A DNA stretch of 64,000 nt from Mycobacterium sp. Aquia_213 (GTDB lineage Bacteria > Actinomycetota > Actinomycetes > Mycobacteriales > Mycobacteriaceae). The notes under the pieces were generated by a model. The model had not been told where the DNA came from. It saw only the letters and a list, made by a program, of their open reading frames with translations, and did not search any database. Each line of letters begins with the position of its first letter. Position 1 is the stretch's first letter. The position numbers were made by a program, and so were the translations under genes. Of this stretch, positions 41,225-50,990 are shown piece after piece. The stretch lies in contig NZ_CP113116.1 in the NCBI RefSeq assembly GCF_026625985.1, positions 1,736,001 through 1,800,000 on the forward strand, given 5' to 3'.

Positions 41225-42697
41225 ATGACTGAGCCCGAGGGGGCTCCCGGATTGTCCGACGAGCTCGGGCCCGTCGACTATCTGCTGCATCGCGGCGAAG
41301 CGAATCCGCGGACCCGGTCCGGGATCATGGCGCTAGAACTCCTCGACACGACGCCGAACTGGGACCGGTTCCGCACTCGGTTCGAAAACGCGTCGCGAAA
41401 GGTGCTGCGGCTGCGGCAGAAGGTTGTCGTGCCGACGCTGCCGACGGCCAATCCGCGCTGGGTGGTGGACCCCGATTTCAACCTGGACTTCCACGTCCGG
41501 CGGGTACGCGTGTCCGAACCCGGCACGCTGCGTGAGGTATTCGATCTCGCCGAGCTGATCCTGCAGTCGCCGCTGGACATCTCGCGGCCGCTGTGGACGG
41601 CCACCCTGGTCGAGGGTCTGCCCGACGGCAAGGCCGCGACGTTGCTACACGTCAGCCACGCCGTCACCGACGGTGTCGGGGGTGTCGAGATGTTCGCCGA
41701 AATCTATGACCTCGAGCGCGATCCACCGGCTCGGCCGACGCCGCCGCTGCCGGTCCCGCAGGATCTGTCACCCAACGATTTGATGCGCGAGGGCTTCAAC
41801 CACCTGCCCGTCGCCCTGATCGGCGGTGTCGTGGGTGCGTTGTCTGGAGCGGTGTCGGCGGCCGGGCGAGTTCTGCTGGAACCGGTGTCGACGATGTCGG
41901 GGATCGTGAACTACGCCATTTCCGGCATCCGGGTGGTCAATCGTGCGGCCGAGCCGTCGCCGTTGCTGCGCCGGCGCAGTCTGGCCACCCGTTCCGAAGC
42001 GATCGACATCCCGCTCGCCGATCTGCACAAGGCCGCGAAAGCCGGCGGGGGATCGATCAACGACGCGTATCTGGCCGGTCTGTGCGGCGCCTTGCAGCGC
42101 TACCACCAGGCACTCGGCGTCCCGATCGGCTCGTTGCCGATGGCGGTGCCGGTCAGCCTGCGGGCCGACGCGGACACCGCCGGCGGCAATCGGTTCACCG
42201 GTGTCAATCTGTCGGCGCCCGTGGGGGCTGGCGATCCGGTGGCCCGGATGCGCAAGATCCGCGCCCAGATGACGCAGCGTCGCGACGAACCCGCGATGAA
42301 CATCATCGGCTCGATGGCGCCGGTGCTCAGCGTGCTCCCCACCGCGGTGCTGGAGGGAATCACCGGCTCGGTGGTCGGCGCCGACGTCCAGGCCAGCAAT
42401 GTTCCCGTTTACCCGGGCGACACCTACATCGCCGGCGCAAAGGTATTGCGGCAGTACGGGATCGGCCCGCTGCCCGGTGTGGCGATGATGGTGGTGCTAA
42501 TTTCGCGGGGCGGGTGGTGCACCATCACGGTGCGGTACGACCGAGCATCGGTACGAAAGGAAGCCTTGTTCGCTCAATGCCTGTTGGAGGGCTTCAACGA
42601 GATTCTCGCGCTGGCCGGCGATCCGGCGCCGCACGCGGTGCCGGCATCGTTCGCTGCGCAAACCGATTCGGTGGCCCAATCGGTGTCCGGCTCATGA
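41225..42697 (+). CDS. WS/DGAT-type acyltransferase, Rv2484c-like
   Basis: A 490-residue wax ester synthase/diacylglycerol acyltransferase homologue. The active-site motif HHxxxDG appears as H-V-S-H-A-V-T-D-G (about 142-150): the second, catalytic His and the Asp-Gly are kept, but the first His of the pair is Ser. Family segments P-L-W-T-A-T-L-V-E-G-L, N-D-A-Y-L-A-G-L and P-V-S-L-R are also present. The expected reaction is transfer of an acyl group from acyl-CoA to diacylglycerol. The gene overlaps plsC by four bases (ATGA), so TAG-forming and phosphatidate-forming steps are coupled in one operon. Confidence 0.9.
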   Translation: MTEPEGAPGLSDELGPVDYLLHRGEANPRTRSGIMALELLDTTPNWDRFRTRFENASRKVLRLRQKVVVPTLPTANPRWVVDPDFNLDFHVRRVRVSEPGTLREVFDLAELILQSPLDISRPLWTATLVEGLPDGKAATLLHVSHAVTDGVGGVEMFAEIYDLERDPPARPTPPLPVPQDLSPNDLMREGFNHLPVALIGGVVGALSGAVSAAGRVLLEPVSTMSGIVNYAISGIRVVNRAAEPSPLLRRRSLATRSEAIDIPLADLHKAAKAGGGSINDAYLAGLCGALQRYHQALGVPIGSLPMAVPVSLRADADTAGGNRFTGVNLSAPVGAGDPVARMRKIRAQMTQRRDEPAMNIIGSMAPVLSVLPTAVLEGITGSVVGADVQASNVPVYPGDTYIAGAKVLRQYGIGPLPGVAMMVVLISRGGWCTITVRYDRASVRKEALFAQCLLEGFNEILALAGDPAPHAVPASFAAQTDSVAQSVSGS

Positions 42698-44451
42698 GCG
42701 CCGCAAAAGACCGCGAGACGCCAACGCCGCCAAAGGATTTGCGGTTGCCCGGCTCGGTCGCCGAGATCCGTGCCAGCGCCCCCGGGCCCAAAGTCGGTGC
42801 CTTCTTCGACATGGACGGAACGCTGGTCGCGGGGTTTACCGCGGTCATCCTCACCCAGGAACGCCTACGCAAACGAGACATGGGCGTGGGGGAGTTGCTC
42901 AGCATGATTCAGGCCGGTCTGAACCATCGGCTCGGGCGCCTCGAGTTCGAAGATCTGATCAGCAAGGCATCCGAGGCGCTGCGCGGCCGGATGCTGACCG
43001 ACCTGGACGAGATCGGCGAGCGGCTGTTCGCCCAACGGATCGAGTCGCGGATCTACCCGGAGATGCGCGAGCTGGTGCGCGCCCACGTAGCCCGCGGTCA
43101 CACCGTGGTGCTCAGCTCGTCGGCGCTGACCATCCAGGTCAATCCGGTGGCCCGCTTCCTCGGGATCGCCAACACGCTCACCAACAAGTTCGCGGTCAAT
43201 GAGGACGGGCTGCTGACCGGCGAGGTCGTCGAGCCGATTTTGTGGGGGCCGGGCAAAGCCGATGCGGTGCAACGGTTTGCGGCCGAACACGACATCGACC
43301 TGAAAGACAGCTACTTCTACGCAGACGGCGACGAGGACGTCGCGTTGATGTACCTGGTGGGCAATCCGCGGCCCACCAACCCCGAAGGCAAGATGGCCGC
43401 CGTGGCCAAACGCCGGGGTTGGCCGGTGCTGGAATTCAGCAGCCGGGGCAGCGTCGGCATCCGGCCGCAGGTGCGCACGCTGGCCGGCATCGGTTCGATG
43501 ATCCCGATCGCCGCCGGTGCACTCGGGGTCGGACTGCTGACGCTCAGCCGCCGGCGTGGGGTGAATTTCTTCACCTCGACCTTCCCCCAGACGTTGTTGG
43601 GAGCCAGTGGCGTGAGCTTGAACGTCATCGGCAAAGAGCATCTGACCGCGCAACGTCCGGCGGTGTTTATCTTCAACCACCGCAACCAGGTTGACCCGGT
43701 CATCGCCGGTGCGCTGGTGCGCGACAACTGGATCGCGATCGGCAAAAAGGAGCTAAAAAAAGACCCGCTCGTCGGCACACTGGGCAAGCTGACCGATGGG
43801 GTGTTCATCGACCGGGACGATCCGGTCGCCGCGCTCGAGACGATGGCCGAGGTTGAGGAGCGCGCCAAGAAGGGCCTGTCGATTCTGATCGCCCCCGAAG
43901 GCACCCGGATCGACACCACCGAAGTCGGGCCGTTCAAGAAGGGGCCGTTCCGCATCGCGATGGCGGCGGGAATTCCGATCGTGCCCATCGTGATTCGCAA
44001 CGCGGAGATCGTCGCCGCCCGAAACTCCACCACGATCAACCCCGGCACCGTCGATGTCGCGGTGTTCCCGCCGATCCCGGTAACGGACTGGACAGTCGAG
44101 ACGCTGCCCGACCACATCGCCGAGGTGCGTCAGCTGTATCTGGACACCTTGGCCAACTGGCCCGAAGACGAGTTGCCCGAGGGCGACCTGTACGCCGAGA
44201 AGAAGCCGGCCAAGAAGGCCCGGGCCAAGCCCGCTGCCAAGGCCGCGGCGACTAAAGCCCCGGCGAAGAAGGCCGCTGCGAAAAAGGTCGCGCCTCGAAA
44301 GGCTGCGGCCAAAGCCAAGGCTCCGGCCAAATCGCAGCCACCGCAGCCGAATTCAAGTGAGTCCTCGCCCAGCGACGGTGAGGCGCGCCAGCCCGGTGCG
44401 GAGCAGCCCGGCAGTGGCGAGTCGACGTCTCGGCCCCGAGGGCGCACGTGA
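42694..44451 (+). CDS. plsC: HAD phosphatase/1-acylglycerol-3-phosphate acyltransferase fusion PlsC
   Basis: A 585-residue bifunctional protein. Residues 35-260 form a HAD phosphatase with D-M-D-G-T-L (39-44), S-S-S-A-L-T in the second motif and Y-A-D-G-D-E-D in the last. After a hydrophobic segment comes the PlsC acyltransferase with N-H-R-N-Q-V-D-P (His329, Asp334) and P-E-G-T-R (Glu402). The C-terminal 80 residues are Lys/Ala/Pro-rich and resemble a histone H1 tail (repeated A-K-K and A-P-A-K), ending acidic. The acyltransferase makes phosphatidate from lysophosphatidate; the HAD part may dephosphorylate phosphatidate or glycerol phosphate compounds. The start overlaps the preceding gene by ATGA, and the end overlaps plsB2 by four bases. 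Confidence 0.93.
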   Translation: MSAAKDRETPTPPKDLRLPGSVAEIRASAPGPKVGAFFDMDGTLVAGFTAVILTQERLRKRDMGVGELLSMIQAGLNHRLGRLEFEDLISKASEALRGRMLTDLDEIGERLFAQRIESRIYPEMRELVRAHVARGHTVVLSSSALTIQVNPVARFLGIANTLTNKFAVNEDGLLTGEVVEPILWGPGKADAVQRFAAEHDIDLKDSYFYADGDEDVALMYLVGNPRPTNPEGKMAAVAKRRGWPVLEFSSRGSVGIRPQVRTLAGIGSMIPIAAGALGVGLLTLSRRRGVNFFTSTFPQTLLGASGVSLNVIGKEHLTAQRPAVFIFNHRNQVDPVIAGALVRDNWIAIGKKELKKDPLVGTLGKLTDGVFIDRDDPVAALETMAEVEERAKKGLSILIAPEGTRIDTTEVGPFKKGPFRIAMAAGIPIVPIVIRNAEIVAARNSTTINPGTVDVAVFPPIPVTDWTVETLPDHIAEVRQLYLDTLANWPEDELPEGDLYAEKKPAKKARAKPAAKAAATKAPAKKAAAKKVAPRKAAAKAKAPAKSQPPQPNSSESSPSDGEARQPGAEQPGSGESTSRPRGRT

Positions 44452-46802
44452 CACAACCGGCCGCAAACACCAGCGCGGTCTTGACCGCGCAAGATTCGCT
44501 GGTGTTGGCGTCCATGGAGTCCGGCGTCGAAACGCAGCTGGTGATGGATTGGCTGGGCCAGCAGCGAGCCCGGAACCCGGATGTGAAGTTCGATGTGCTC
44601 AAACTACCCTCCGGCGATGCCCCGCCGACGGCGCTGAACCTTCTTGTTGACCAACTCGAGTCCGGAGAGGACCGCTCGATCGTGCCGGCGCGCGTGTTCT
44701 GGCTACCGGCACCGGACCGCGGCCGGGCGGCGAAGCTGGCCGGGCTGCTTCCCGGCTGGGATCCCTACCACCCCAACCAACGTCGGCAGCGCCACATCCT
44801 CAGTCGGGATCGCCACCGGGCCCGGGTGGTGGCCGGCGAGGCGGCCAAGGTGTCCGAACTCCGCCAGCAGTGGTGCGACACCACCGTCGGCGAGGACGAG
44901 CGTGATTTCGCCCAGTTTGTCACGCGCCGTGCCCTTTTGGCGTTAGAGCGGGCCGAGTATCGAATTCTCGGGCCGCAGTATAAATCGCCGCGACTGCTCA
45001 AGCCGGAGATCTTGGCGTCCGCGCGGTTTCGCGCGGGACTGAAGAAGATTCCGGGCGCCGGCGTCGACGAGGCGGGCAAGATGCTCGACGAATTGGCCAC
45101 CGGCTGGAGCCGGGTGTCCGTCGACCTGGTTTCCGTTCTGGCCAGGGCGATTTGCCGCGGATTCGAACCCGAGATCGACTACGACGCGTTCCAGATCGCG
45201 GCGATGCGCACCGGGCTGGAGGTTCATCCGGCGGTGCTGCTGTTCTCGCACCGGTCCTACATCGACGGCGCGGTGGTGCCGGTGGCGATGCAGGAAAACC
45301 GGTTGCCGCCGGTGCACGTGTTCGCCGGAATCAATCTGTCGTTCGGATTGATGGGCCCGCTGTTGCGTCGTTCCGGCGTCATCTTCATCCGCCGCGACAT
45401 CGCCGATAATCCGCTCTACAAGTACGTCCTGCGCGAATACGTCGGCTACATCGTCGAAAAGCGCTTCAACCTGAGCTGGTCCATCGAGGGCACTCGCTCG
45501 CGCACCGGCAAGATGCTGCCCCCCAAGCTCGGCCTGATGTCGTACGTGGCCAACGCATATCTGGACGGACGCAGCGAAGACATTCTGCTGCAACCGGTTT
45601 CGATCGGATTCGACCAGCTGCACGAGACGGCCGAATACGCTGCCTACGCCCGCGGCGGAGAGAAGACACCCGAGGGCGTGCTGTGGCTGTACAACTTCAT
45701 CAAGGCTCAGGGCGAACGCAATTACGGCAAGATCTACGTCCGATTCCCCGAAGCGGTCTCGATGCGGCAGTACCTCGGCCCGCCGCACGGCCCGCTGGCC
45801 CAGGACGACGACGCTAAACGGCTTGCGCTGCAGAAGATGTCGTTCGAAGTCGCATGGCGAATCCTGCGCGCGACCCCGGTGACGGCGACGGGTTTGGTGT
45901 GCGCCTTGCTGCTCACCACTCGCGGGGCGGCCTTGACGCTCGACCAGCTGCACCACACGTTGCAGGACTCACTGGACTACCTGGACCGCAAGAACACCCC
46001 GGTGTCGACGAGCGCGCTGCGGCTGCGCACCCGCGACGGTGTACGCGCCGCCGTCGATGCACTGTCCAACGGGCATCCGATCACCCGGGTCGACGGTGGA
46101 CGCGAGCCGGTGTGGGTGATTGCGCCCGACAAGGAGCACGCCGCGGCGTTCTACCGGAACTCGGTGATCCATGCCTTCCTGGAGACCTCGATCGTCGAAC
46201 TCGCCCTGGCGCATGCGCGGCACACCGAAGGCGACCGCATGCAGGCGTTCTGGGCGCAGGCGATGCGGTTGCGCGATCTGCTGAAATTCGACTTCTACTT
46301 CGCCGATTCGGCGGCATTCCGCGACAACATCGCCGAAGAGATGGCGTGGCACGACGACTGGGAGGCTCACGTCGCCGCCGGCGGAGAGGAGATCGACGCG
46401 ATGCTGTTTGCCAAGCGGCCGTTGATGTCCGACGCGATGCTGCGGGTGTTCTTCGAGGCCTACGAGATCGTCGCCGACGTGCTGCGCGATGCGCCGGCAG
46501 ACATCGGGCAAAAGGAACTCACCGAGTTGGCGCTCGGCGTCGGGCAGCAATACGTGGCGCAGACCCGGGTGCGCAGCAGCGAATCGGTGTCGACATTGCT
46601 CTTCGCCACCGCGCGTCAGGTCGTTGCCGATCAGGATCTGATCGCACCGGCGGCGGATCTGACCGAACGCCGCGTCGCCTTCCGGCAGGAATTGCGGGCG
46701 ATTCTGCGGGATTTCAGCTACGTCGAGCAAATCGCGCGCAATCAATTCATCGCCCGCGAATACCAAGCGCGCCAGGAGCGCGCCGCACGCCAAGCCGGGT
46801 AG
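44448..46802 (+). CDS. plsB2: Glycerol-3-phosphate acyltransferase PlsB2
   Basis: A 784-residue membrane-associated enzyme that acylates position 1 of sn-glycerol 3-phosphate. The four GPAT motifs are visible in order: F-S-H-R-S-Y-I-D-G (His268, Asp273), F-I-R-R-D (glycerol phosphate binding), I-E-G-T-R-S-R-T-G and L-Q-P-V-S-I-G. The N-terminal 230 residues and C-terminal 300 residues are helical, as in PlsB of E. coli. The GTG at 44448 overlaps the plsC stop. Together with the two preceding genes this operon provides the first, second and last acyl transfers of triacylglycerol synthesis. Sequence and place match Rv2482c. Confidence 0.94.
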   Translation: MTQPAANTSAVLTAQDSLVLASMESGVETQLVMDWLGQQRARNPDVKFDVLKLPSGDAPPTALNLLVDQLESGEDRSIVPARVFWLPAPDRGRAAKLAGLLPGWDPYHPNQRRQRHILSRDRHRARVVAGEAAKVSELRQQWCDTTVGEDERDFAQFVTRRALLALERAEYRILGPQYKSPRLLKPEILASARFRAGLKKIPGAGVDEAGKMLDELATGWSRVSVDLVSVLARAICRGFEPEIDYDAFQIAAMRTGLEVHPAVLLFSHRSYIDGAVVPVAMQENRLPPVHVFAGINLSFGLMGPLLRRSGVIFIRRDIADNPLYKYVLREYVGYIVEKRFNLSWSIEGTRSRTGKMLPPKLGLMSYVANAYLDGRSEDILLQPVSIGFDQLHETAEYAAYARGGEKTPEGVLWLYNFIKAQGERNYGKIYVRFPEAVSMRQYLGPPHGPLAQDDDAKRLALQKMSFEVAWRILRATPVTATGLVCALLLTTRGAALTLDQLHHTLQDSLDYLDRKNTPVSTSALRLRTRDGVRAAVDALSNGHPITRVDGGREPVWVIAPDKEHAAAFYRNSVIHAFLETSIVELALAHARHTEGDRMQAFWAQAMRLRDLLKFDFYFADSAAFRDNIAEEMAWHDDWEAHVAAGGEEIDAMLFAKRPLMSDAMLRVFFEAYEIVADVLRDAPADIGQKELTELALGVGQQYVAQTRVRSSESVSTLLFATARQVVADQDLIAPAADLTERRVAFRQELRAILRDFSYVEQIARNQFIAREYQARQERAARQAG

Positions 46803-46839
46803 CGCGGGCTTTGCGGGCCCCCGCCCATACCCTGGACGT

Positions 46840-48900
46840 ATGACGGTTGGCCAATCCGCAGCCAAGGCCAGAGAGCTGGTGTGGCCGCTGCTTACCGGCG
46901 TCGCGGTGCTGGCCGGCTGCACGGCCGCCGGGATCGGGGCGTTGTCGCTGGCCGATGCGCTGACCGCCACCGGACTGCCCAATCCGGGCCCGGCGACGAC
47001 CCTGGGCCTGCCGTTCGTCCGGGCGGCGGGTGAGATCGCCGCGGTGCTGGCCGTGGGGTCGTTCCTGTGCGCGGCCTTCCTGGTACCGCCGCAGAAATCC
47101 GGTGTGCTCGATGCCGGTGGGTACCGGGCGCTTCGGCTGGGGACGGCCGCGTCGGGCGTGTGGGCGGTGTGTGCCGTCCTGCTGATCCCGCTGACCATTT
47201 CCGATGTGTCCGGGCACCGGTTGGCCGAGATGCTCAACCCGGTGCGGCTCTGGTCGCTGGCCAGCCTGGTCAGCACCGCCTCCTCGTGGCGCTGGACGGC
47301 GTTCCTGGCCGCCGGCGTCACGCTGGCCAGCTTGGCGGTGCTGCGCTGGTCGTGGACGCCGCTGCTGCTGGCCGGCTCGCTGGTCACCCTGATCCCGCTG
47401 GGGCTGACGGGCCACTCGTCGGCCGGCGGTTCGCATGACCTGGCCACCAACAGCCTGCTGATCCACCTCGTCGCCGCCAGCCTGTGGGCCGGTGGGCTGC
47501 TGGCGGTGCTGGCGCACGCGCTGCGCGGCGGCGACCACCTCGCCCTGGCGGCGCGGCGGTTCTCGACGATCGCGTTGTGGTGCTGGGTCGCGATGGCGCT
47601 CAGCGGCGTGCTCAACGCCCTGGTGCGAGTGTTGCCGTCGGACCTGCTGACCACCACATACGGGCGGCTGGTGCTGGCCAAGTTCGTCGCGCTGTGCGCG
47701 CTGGGCGTCCTGGGCTGGCGTCAGCGGCGCGCCGGAGTCGTTGCGTTGCAACGTAATCCCACCGCGCGCAGCGGATTGATCCGGCTGGCGCTCGTCGAGG
47801 CGGCGCTGTTCGGTGTGACGTTCGGTATCGCCGTCGGGCTCGGCCGCACCCCGCCGCCGCCACCGCCGATCCGGCTGCCGTCGATTCCCGAGGCCGAGAT
47901 CGGTTATGACTTCGATGGCCCGCCGACCCTGGCGCGCATCCTGTTCGACTGGCGTTTCGATCTGGTCTTCGGCACGGCCGCAATCATTTTGGCCGCGCTG
48001 TATATCGCGGGGGTGCTGCGGCTGCGCCGCCGCGGCGATCACTGGCCGTCCGGCCGGGTCGTGGCCTGGTTGTTGGGCTGCCTGACATTGCTGTTCGTGA
48101 CGTCGTCCGGGGTGGGCCGCTACATGCCGGCGATGTTCAGCATGCATATGGCCGCGCACATGGGGTTGTCGATGCTGACCCCGATCCTGCTGGTGCTGGG
48201 CGCGCCGGTCAGCCTCGCGCTGCGGGCGCTGCCCGCCGCCGGCCGCGACGACCCGCCGGCCATGCGGGAGTGGCTGCTGGCCGCCCTGCACAGCCGGGTG
48301 TCCCGCATCCTGACCAATCCGATCGTCGCCACGGTGCTCTTCGTCGCGGGCTTCTACGGCCTGTACTTCACGTCCTTGTTCGACGACGCGGTCGCCAGCC
48401 ACGCCGGGCATCTGGCGATGAACGTGCACTTCCTGGTCAGCGGCTACCTCTTCTACTGGGTGGTGATCGGCGTCGATCCGACGCCGCGGCCCATCCCGCC
48501 GCTGGCCAAGGTGGGCGTGGTGTTCGCGTCGCTACCCATGCACGCGTTCTTCGGTGTGGAATTGATGGGCACGCCAACGGTGTTGGGCGAGGCCTACTAC
48601 CGGTCGCTGGGCTTGAGTTGGCATACCGACCTGCTGGGCGACCAACACCTGGGCGGCGGAATCGCTTGGGCAGCAGGCGAAGTGCCGCTCGTCATCGTGA
48701 TGCTCGCGCTGCTCGTGCAGTGGGCACGCAGCGACGCGCGCACCGCGCGGCGTTTAGACCGGGCGGCCGACCGCGATGACGACGCCGACCTGACCGCGTA
48801 CAACGCGATGCTGGCCGAAATGGCCCGCGGGCCGAGACCGGCGTCCCAGGGACCCGCGGCCGGGTCGGCTATCCCGGGGGAGGTTCGCAAACCGGGTTGA
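46840..48900 (+). CDS. CopD-CtaG fusion membrane protein (copper uptake/cytochrome oxidase assembly)
   Basis: A 686-residue protein with about 15 spans. The N-terminal half (to about residue 310) has the CopD domain, with G-H-S-S-A-G and H-L-V-A-A-S-L-W-A-G-G-L and with W-V-A-M-A-L-S-G-V. The C-terminal half (about 370-640) is a CtaG (caa3 assembly) domain, with H-M-A-A-H-M-G-L-S-M-L and H-F-L-V-S-G-Y-L-F-Y. His and Met residues in these motifs fit copper handling for cytochrome oxidase assembly. A similar fusion (Rv0102) exists in M. tuberculosis at another place. The tail of the gene overlaps the convergent hypothetical gene by 32 bases. Confidence 0.85.
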   Translation: MTVGQSAAKARELVWPLLTGVAVLAGCTAAGIGALSLADALTATGLPNPGPATTLGLPFVRAAGEIAAVLAVGSFLCAAFLVPPQKSGVLDAGGYRALRLGTAASGVWAVCAVLLIPLTISDVSGHRLAEMLNPVRLWSLASLVSTASSWRWTAFLAAGVTLASLAVLRWSWTPLLLAGSLVTLIPLGLTGHSSAGGSHDLATNSLLIHLVAASLWAGGLLAVLAHALRGGDHLALAARRFSTIALWCWVAMALSGVLNALVRVLPSDLLTTTYGRLVLAKFVALCALGVLGWRQRRAGVVALQRNPTARSGLIRLALVEAALFGVTFGIAVGLGRTPPPPPPIRLPSIPEAEIGYDFDGPPTLARILFDWRFDLVFGTAAIILAALYIAGVLRLRRRGDHWPSGRVVAWLLGCLTLLFVTSSGVGRYMPAMFSMHMAAHMGLSMLTPILLVLGAPVSLALRALPAAGRDDPPAMREWLLAALHSRVSRILTNPIVATVLFVAGFYGLYFTSLFDDAVASHAGHLAMNVHFLVSGYLFYWVVIGVDPTPRPIPPLAKVGVVFASLPMHAFFGVELMGTPTVLGEAYYRSLGLSWHTDLLGDQHLGGGIAWAAGEVPLVIVMLALLVQWARSDARTARRLDRAADRDDDADLTAYNAMLAEMARGPRPASQGPAAGSAIPGEVRKPG

Positions 48901-49600
48901 GGGTGTCGCTCTCGGCGGTGATGCCTGCGGTCCGGTCTAGTCGCGCCGCTTCCAGTTGGGGATTCGCCAGCAGCTCCTCGATGCACGCCTCCGCGGCCCC
49001 GAGATAGGTGCTGTCGAGGTCGATTTCGGTGGCCACGCACCAGCTGTGGTCGTCGGGCCACCACAGGTTGGCAGACCGGTGGCCAAACGACTCCACCGAC
49101 TGGACGGCCGCCGCGAGCGGACCGCGCGCCAGGTGGTAGTTCCGGTGGGGCAGTGGAAACGTCGGCCGGTCGTGGAAGGCGGGGTCGAGGCCGCCAAAGC
49201 CATCCCATACGGCAAACCAGCAATGGTCCACGGTCGCGGTGTATCTCGCGAGGGAAGGGGTCAGCTGAGCGGTGACATCGGGGGAGAGTGTCCCAACCTT
49301 CGGTGCTGCGTCGAAGACGCCGGATTGCCGGGGGCGGTATCTCGAGTCGAACCGCGACGCGCAACCGAGCAGCCGGGTGAATTGCATCTGCGGGTGTACC
49401 AATTTGCGGTTGGCGCGGGCAACCTGGGCCCAGCTCACCGGGGCGCCGCCGATGGCGGCAGGGTGGAACACGCGGGCGTAGGCCTCGAAGCCGGCCGGAA
49501 CGAGCGACCCCACGTTCTCCGCAAAGCTGCGCAGGTCGTCAATCAGCCATCGCGCGGGACGCAGATCATCGACGGCTTCCAAGGCGCCGATCCCAACCAC
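48869..49600 (-). CDS. Conserved hypothetical protein
   Basis: A 243-residue protein of unknown function. The frame is open further upstream (to 50077), but that part is Arg/Pro/His-rich shadow of the HNH gene. The GTG at 49600 begins the protein-like sequence (V-V-G-I-G-A-L-E-A-V-D-D-L-R-P). Conserved-looking segments are G-S-L-V-P-A-G-F-E-A-Y-A-R-V-F-H-P, W-A-Q-V-A-R-A-N, W-F-A-V-W-D-G-F-G and W-W-P-D-D-H-S-W-C-V-A-T-E-I-D. The last resembles proteins that bind carbohydrate or nucleotide only loosely, and no catalytic motif is clear. Its stop lies inside the CopD-CtaG gene, a 32-base convergent overlap. Confidence 0.7.
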   Translation of the reverse strand: MVGIGALEAVDDLRPARWLIDDLRSFAENVGSLVPAGFEAYARVFHPAAIGGAPVSWAQVARANRKLVHPQMQFTRLLGCASRFDSRYRPRQSGVFDAAPKVGTLSPDVTAQLTPSLARYTATVDHCWFAVWDGFGGLDPAFHDRPTFPLPHRNYHLARGPLAAAVQSVESFGHRSANLWWPDDHSWCVATEIDLDSTYLGAAEACIEELLANPQLEAARLDRTAGITAESDTLNPVCEPPPG

Positions 49601-49743
49601 ACGTCCACCATAAATTCGACGCGCCGCGGCCGGAGAGTAATCCCGCGGTCTGGGCCGCCGGGTGCTTCGGTGCGTATGTCTTGATTTCCCAACCCGTGCG
49701 GGCTTCGAACCGGTGCTGGTGCTTGGGCGGGCCGGCAACGAGC

Positions 49744-50990
49744 CTAGTTGGTTGTTGGTGACGGTCGCGGTTGGAACGGTTGGTACCACCACCAGTTGGC
49801 GCGTTCGCCGGTGGGCCCGGGGCATGGTGGGACGTCGGGCGGGGGTTGCGTTGGTGGGCGCGCCAGCGATCCCGGGCTCAGTAATCGGCCGGAGCTGTCG
49901 GTGACGATGAGCTCGTCGGCGGTTCCGGTGATGGTGATGACGCCGCGGTGGTGCAGCCGGTGGTGGTAGGGGCAGACCAAGACCAGGTTGGACAACTCGG
50001 TGGGGCCGCCGTCTTCCCAGTGGCGGATGTGGTGTGCGTGGAGACCGCGGGTGGCGCCACAGCCGGGGACCGCGCACGTTCGGTGGCGGTGCTCGAGGGC
50101 GCGGCGAAGCCGCCGGTTGATCACGCGGGTCGTTCGCCCGGCGCCGATGACCTCGCCGTCGCGTTCGAACCAGACTTCACAGGTGGCATCACAGCTCAGG
50201 TATCGGCGTTCGGCGTCGGTGAGCAGCGGACCCAGATGCAGTGCGGCGGCGCGCTGGGCCACGTCGACGTGGACCACCACGGTGGTGTGCTGCCCGTGGG
50301 GTCGGCGGGCCGCCTCGGCGTCCCACCCCGTCTCGACCAGGCGCATGAATGCGTCGGTGGCGTTCGGGAACGGGCGCGGCTGATCTGATGGGCCGTCGCC
50401 ATTGTCGTGGTCGTGTTTCCACTCGGCGATCAGCGCCTCCCGATGCGCGGCCAACGCCGCGTCGAACGTCGCCGCGTCCAGGTGCGGAAGCCGGATCCGC
50501 CAACACGTGAACTCCTCGTCGGAGGTCTTGGTGATCGAGGGCTGCGGCTGCGGCCGAGAGTCGGGTTCGGTCGCGGTTCCAGCTTGACCGCGGTACGCAG
50601 CTGGTTAACCGTGGCGGAGCCCGCCAGCTGGGCGTAGTGCGCATCCGATCCCTCGCCCGCCCCTGCGGCGATGACGCCGACCTGATCCAGTGACAGCCGA
50701 CCTTCTCGCATGCCCTGGGTACAGCGGGGAAACTCCGCCCACCGGCGCGCCACTGTGGCGATCGTGTGCGCATTTCCCGACGACGAGCCAAGTTTCCACG
50801 CCACCAACGCTGCCACCGACCGTGCACCGGTCGCGCCGCACAGCTCGTCGCGGTCGAGCTCGGCGACGATCTCCACGATGCGCCCGTCGATCGCGTTGCG
50901 CTGACCCGCCAACTCCGCTAACTCCTCGAACAACGCCTCCACACGCTCAGCAGGGCTCACCGTCGCCGGAGAGAATGCGGTCGAAGACAT
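49744..50990 (-). pseudogene. DUF222/HNH endonuclease (13E12 family), frameshifted
   Basis: Two minus-strand frames together make one protein of the DUF222-HNH (13E12 repeat) family. The first (50990 to about 50575) begins M-S-S-T-A-F-S-P-A and carries the DUF222 helices through T-V-N-Q-L-R-T-A-V-K-L-E-P-R. The second, with P-S-I-T-K-T-S-D-E-E-F and L-P-H-L-D-A-A-T-F, continues it into the C-terminal HNH domain (A-H-H-I-R-H-W-E-D-G-G, then C-P-Y-H-H). The switch is near 50566-50576 and looks like the loss of one base in a run of C and G. The gene is probably dead, unless a sequencing error or frameshifting restores it. This family is often repeated and mobile-like in mycobacteria. Confidence 0.8.
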
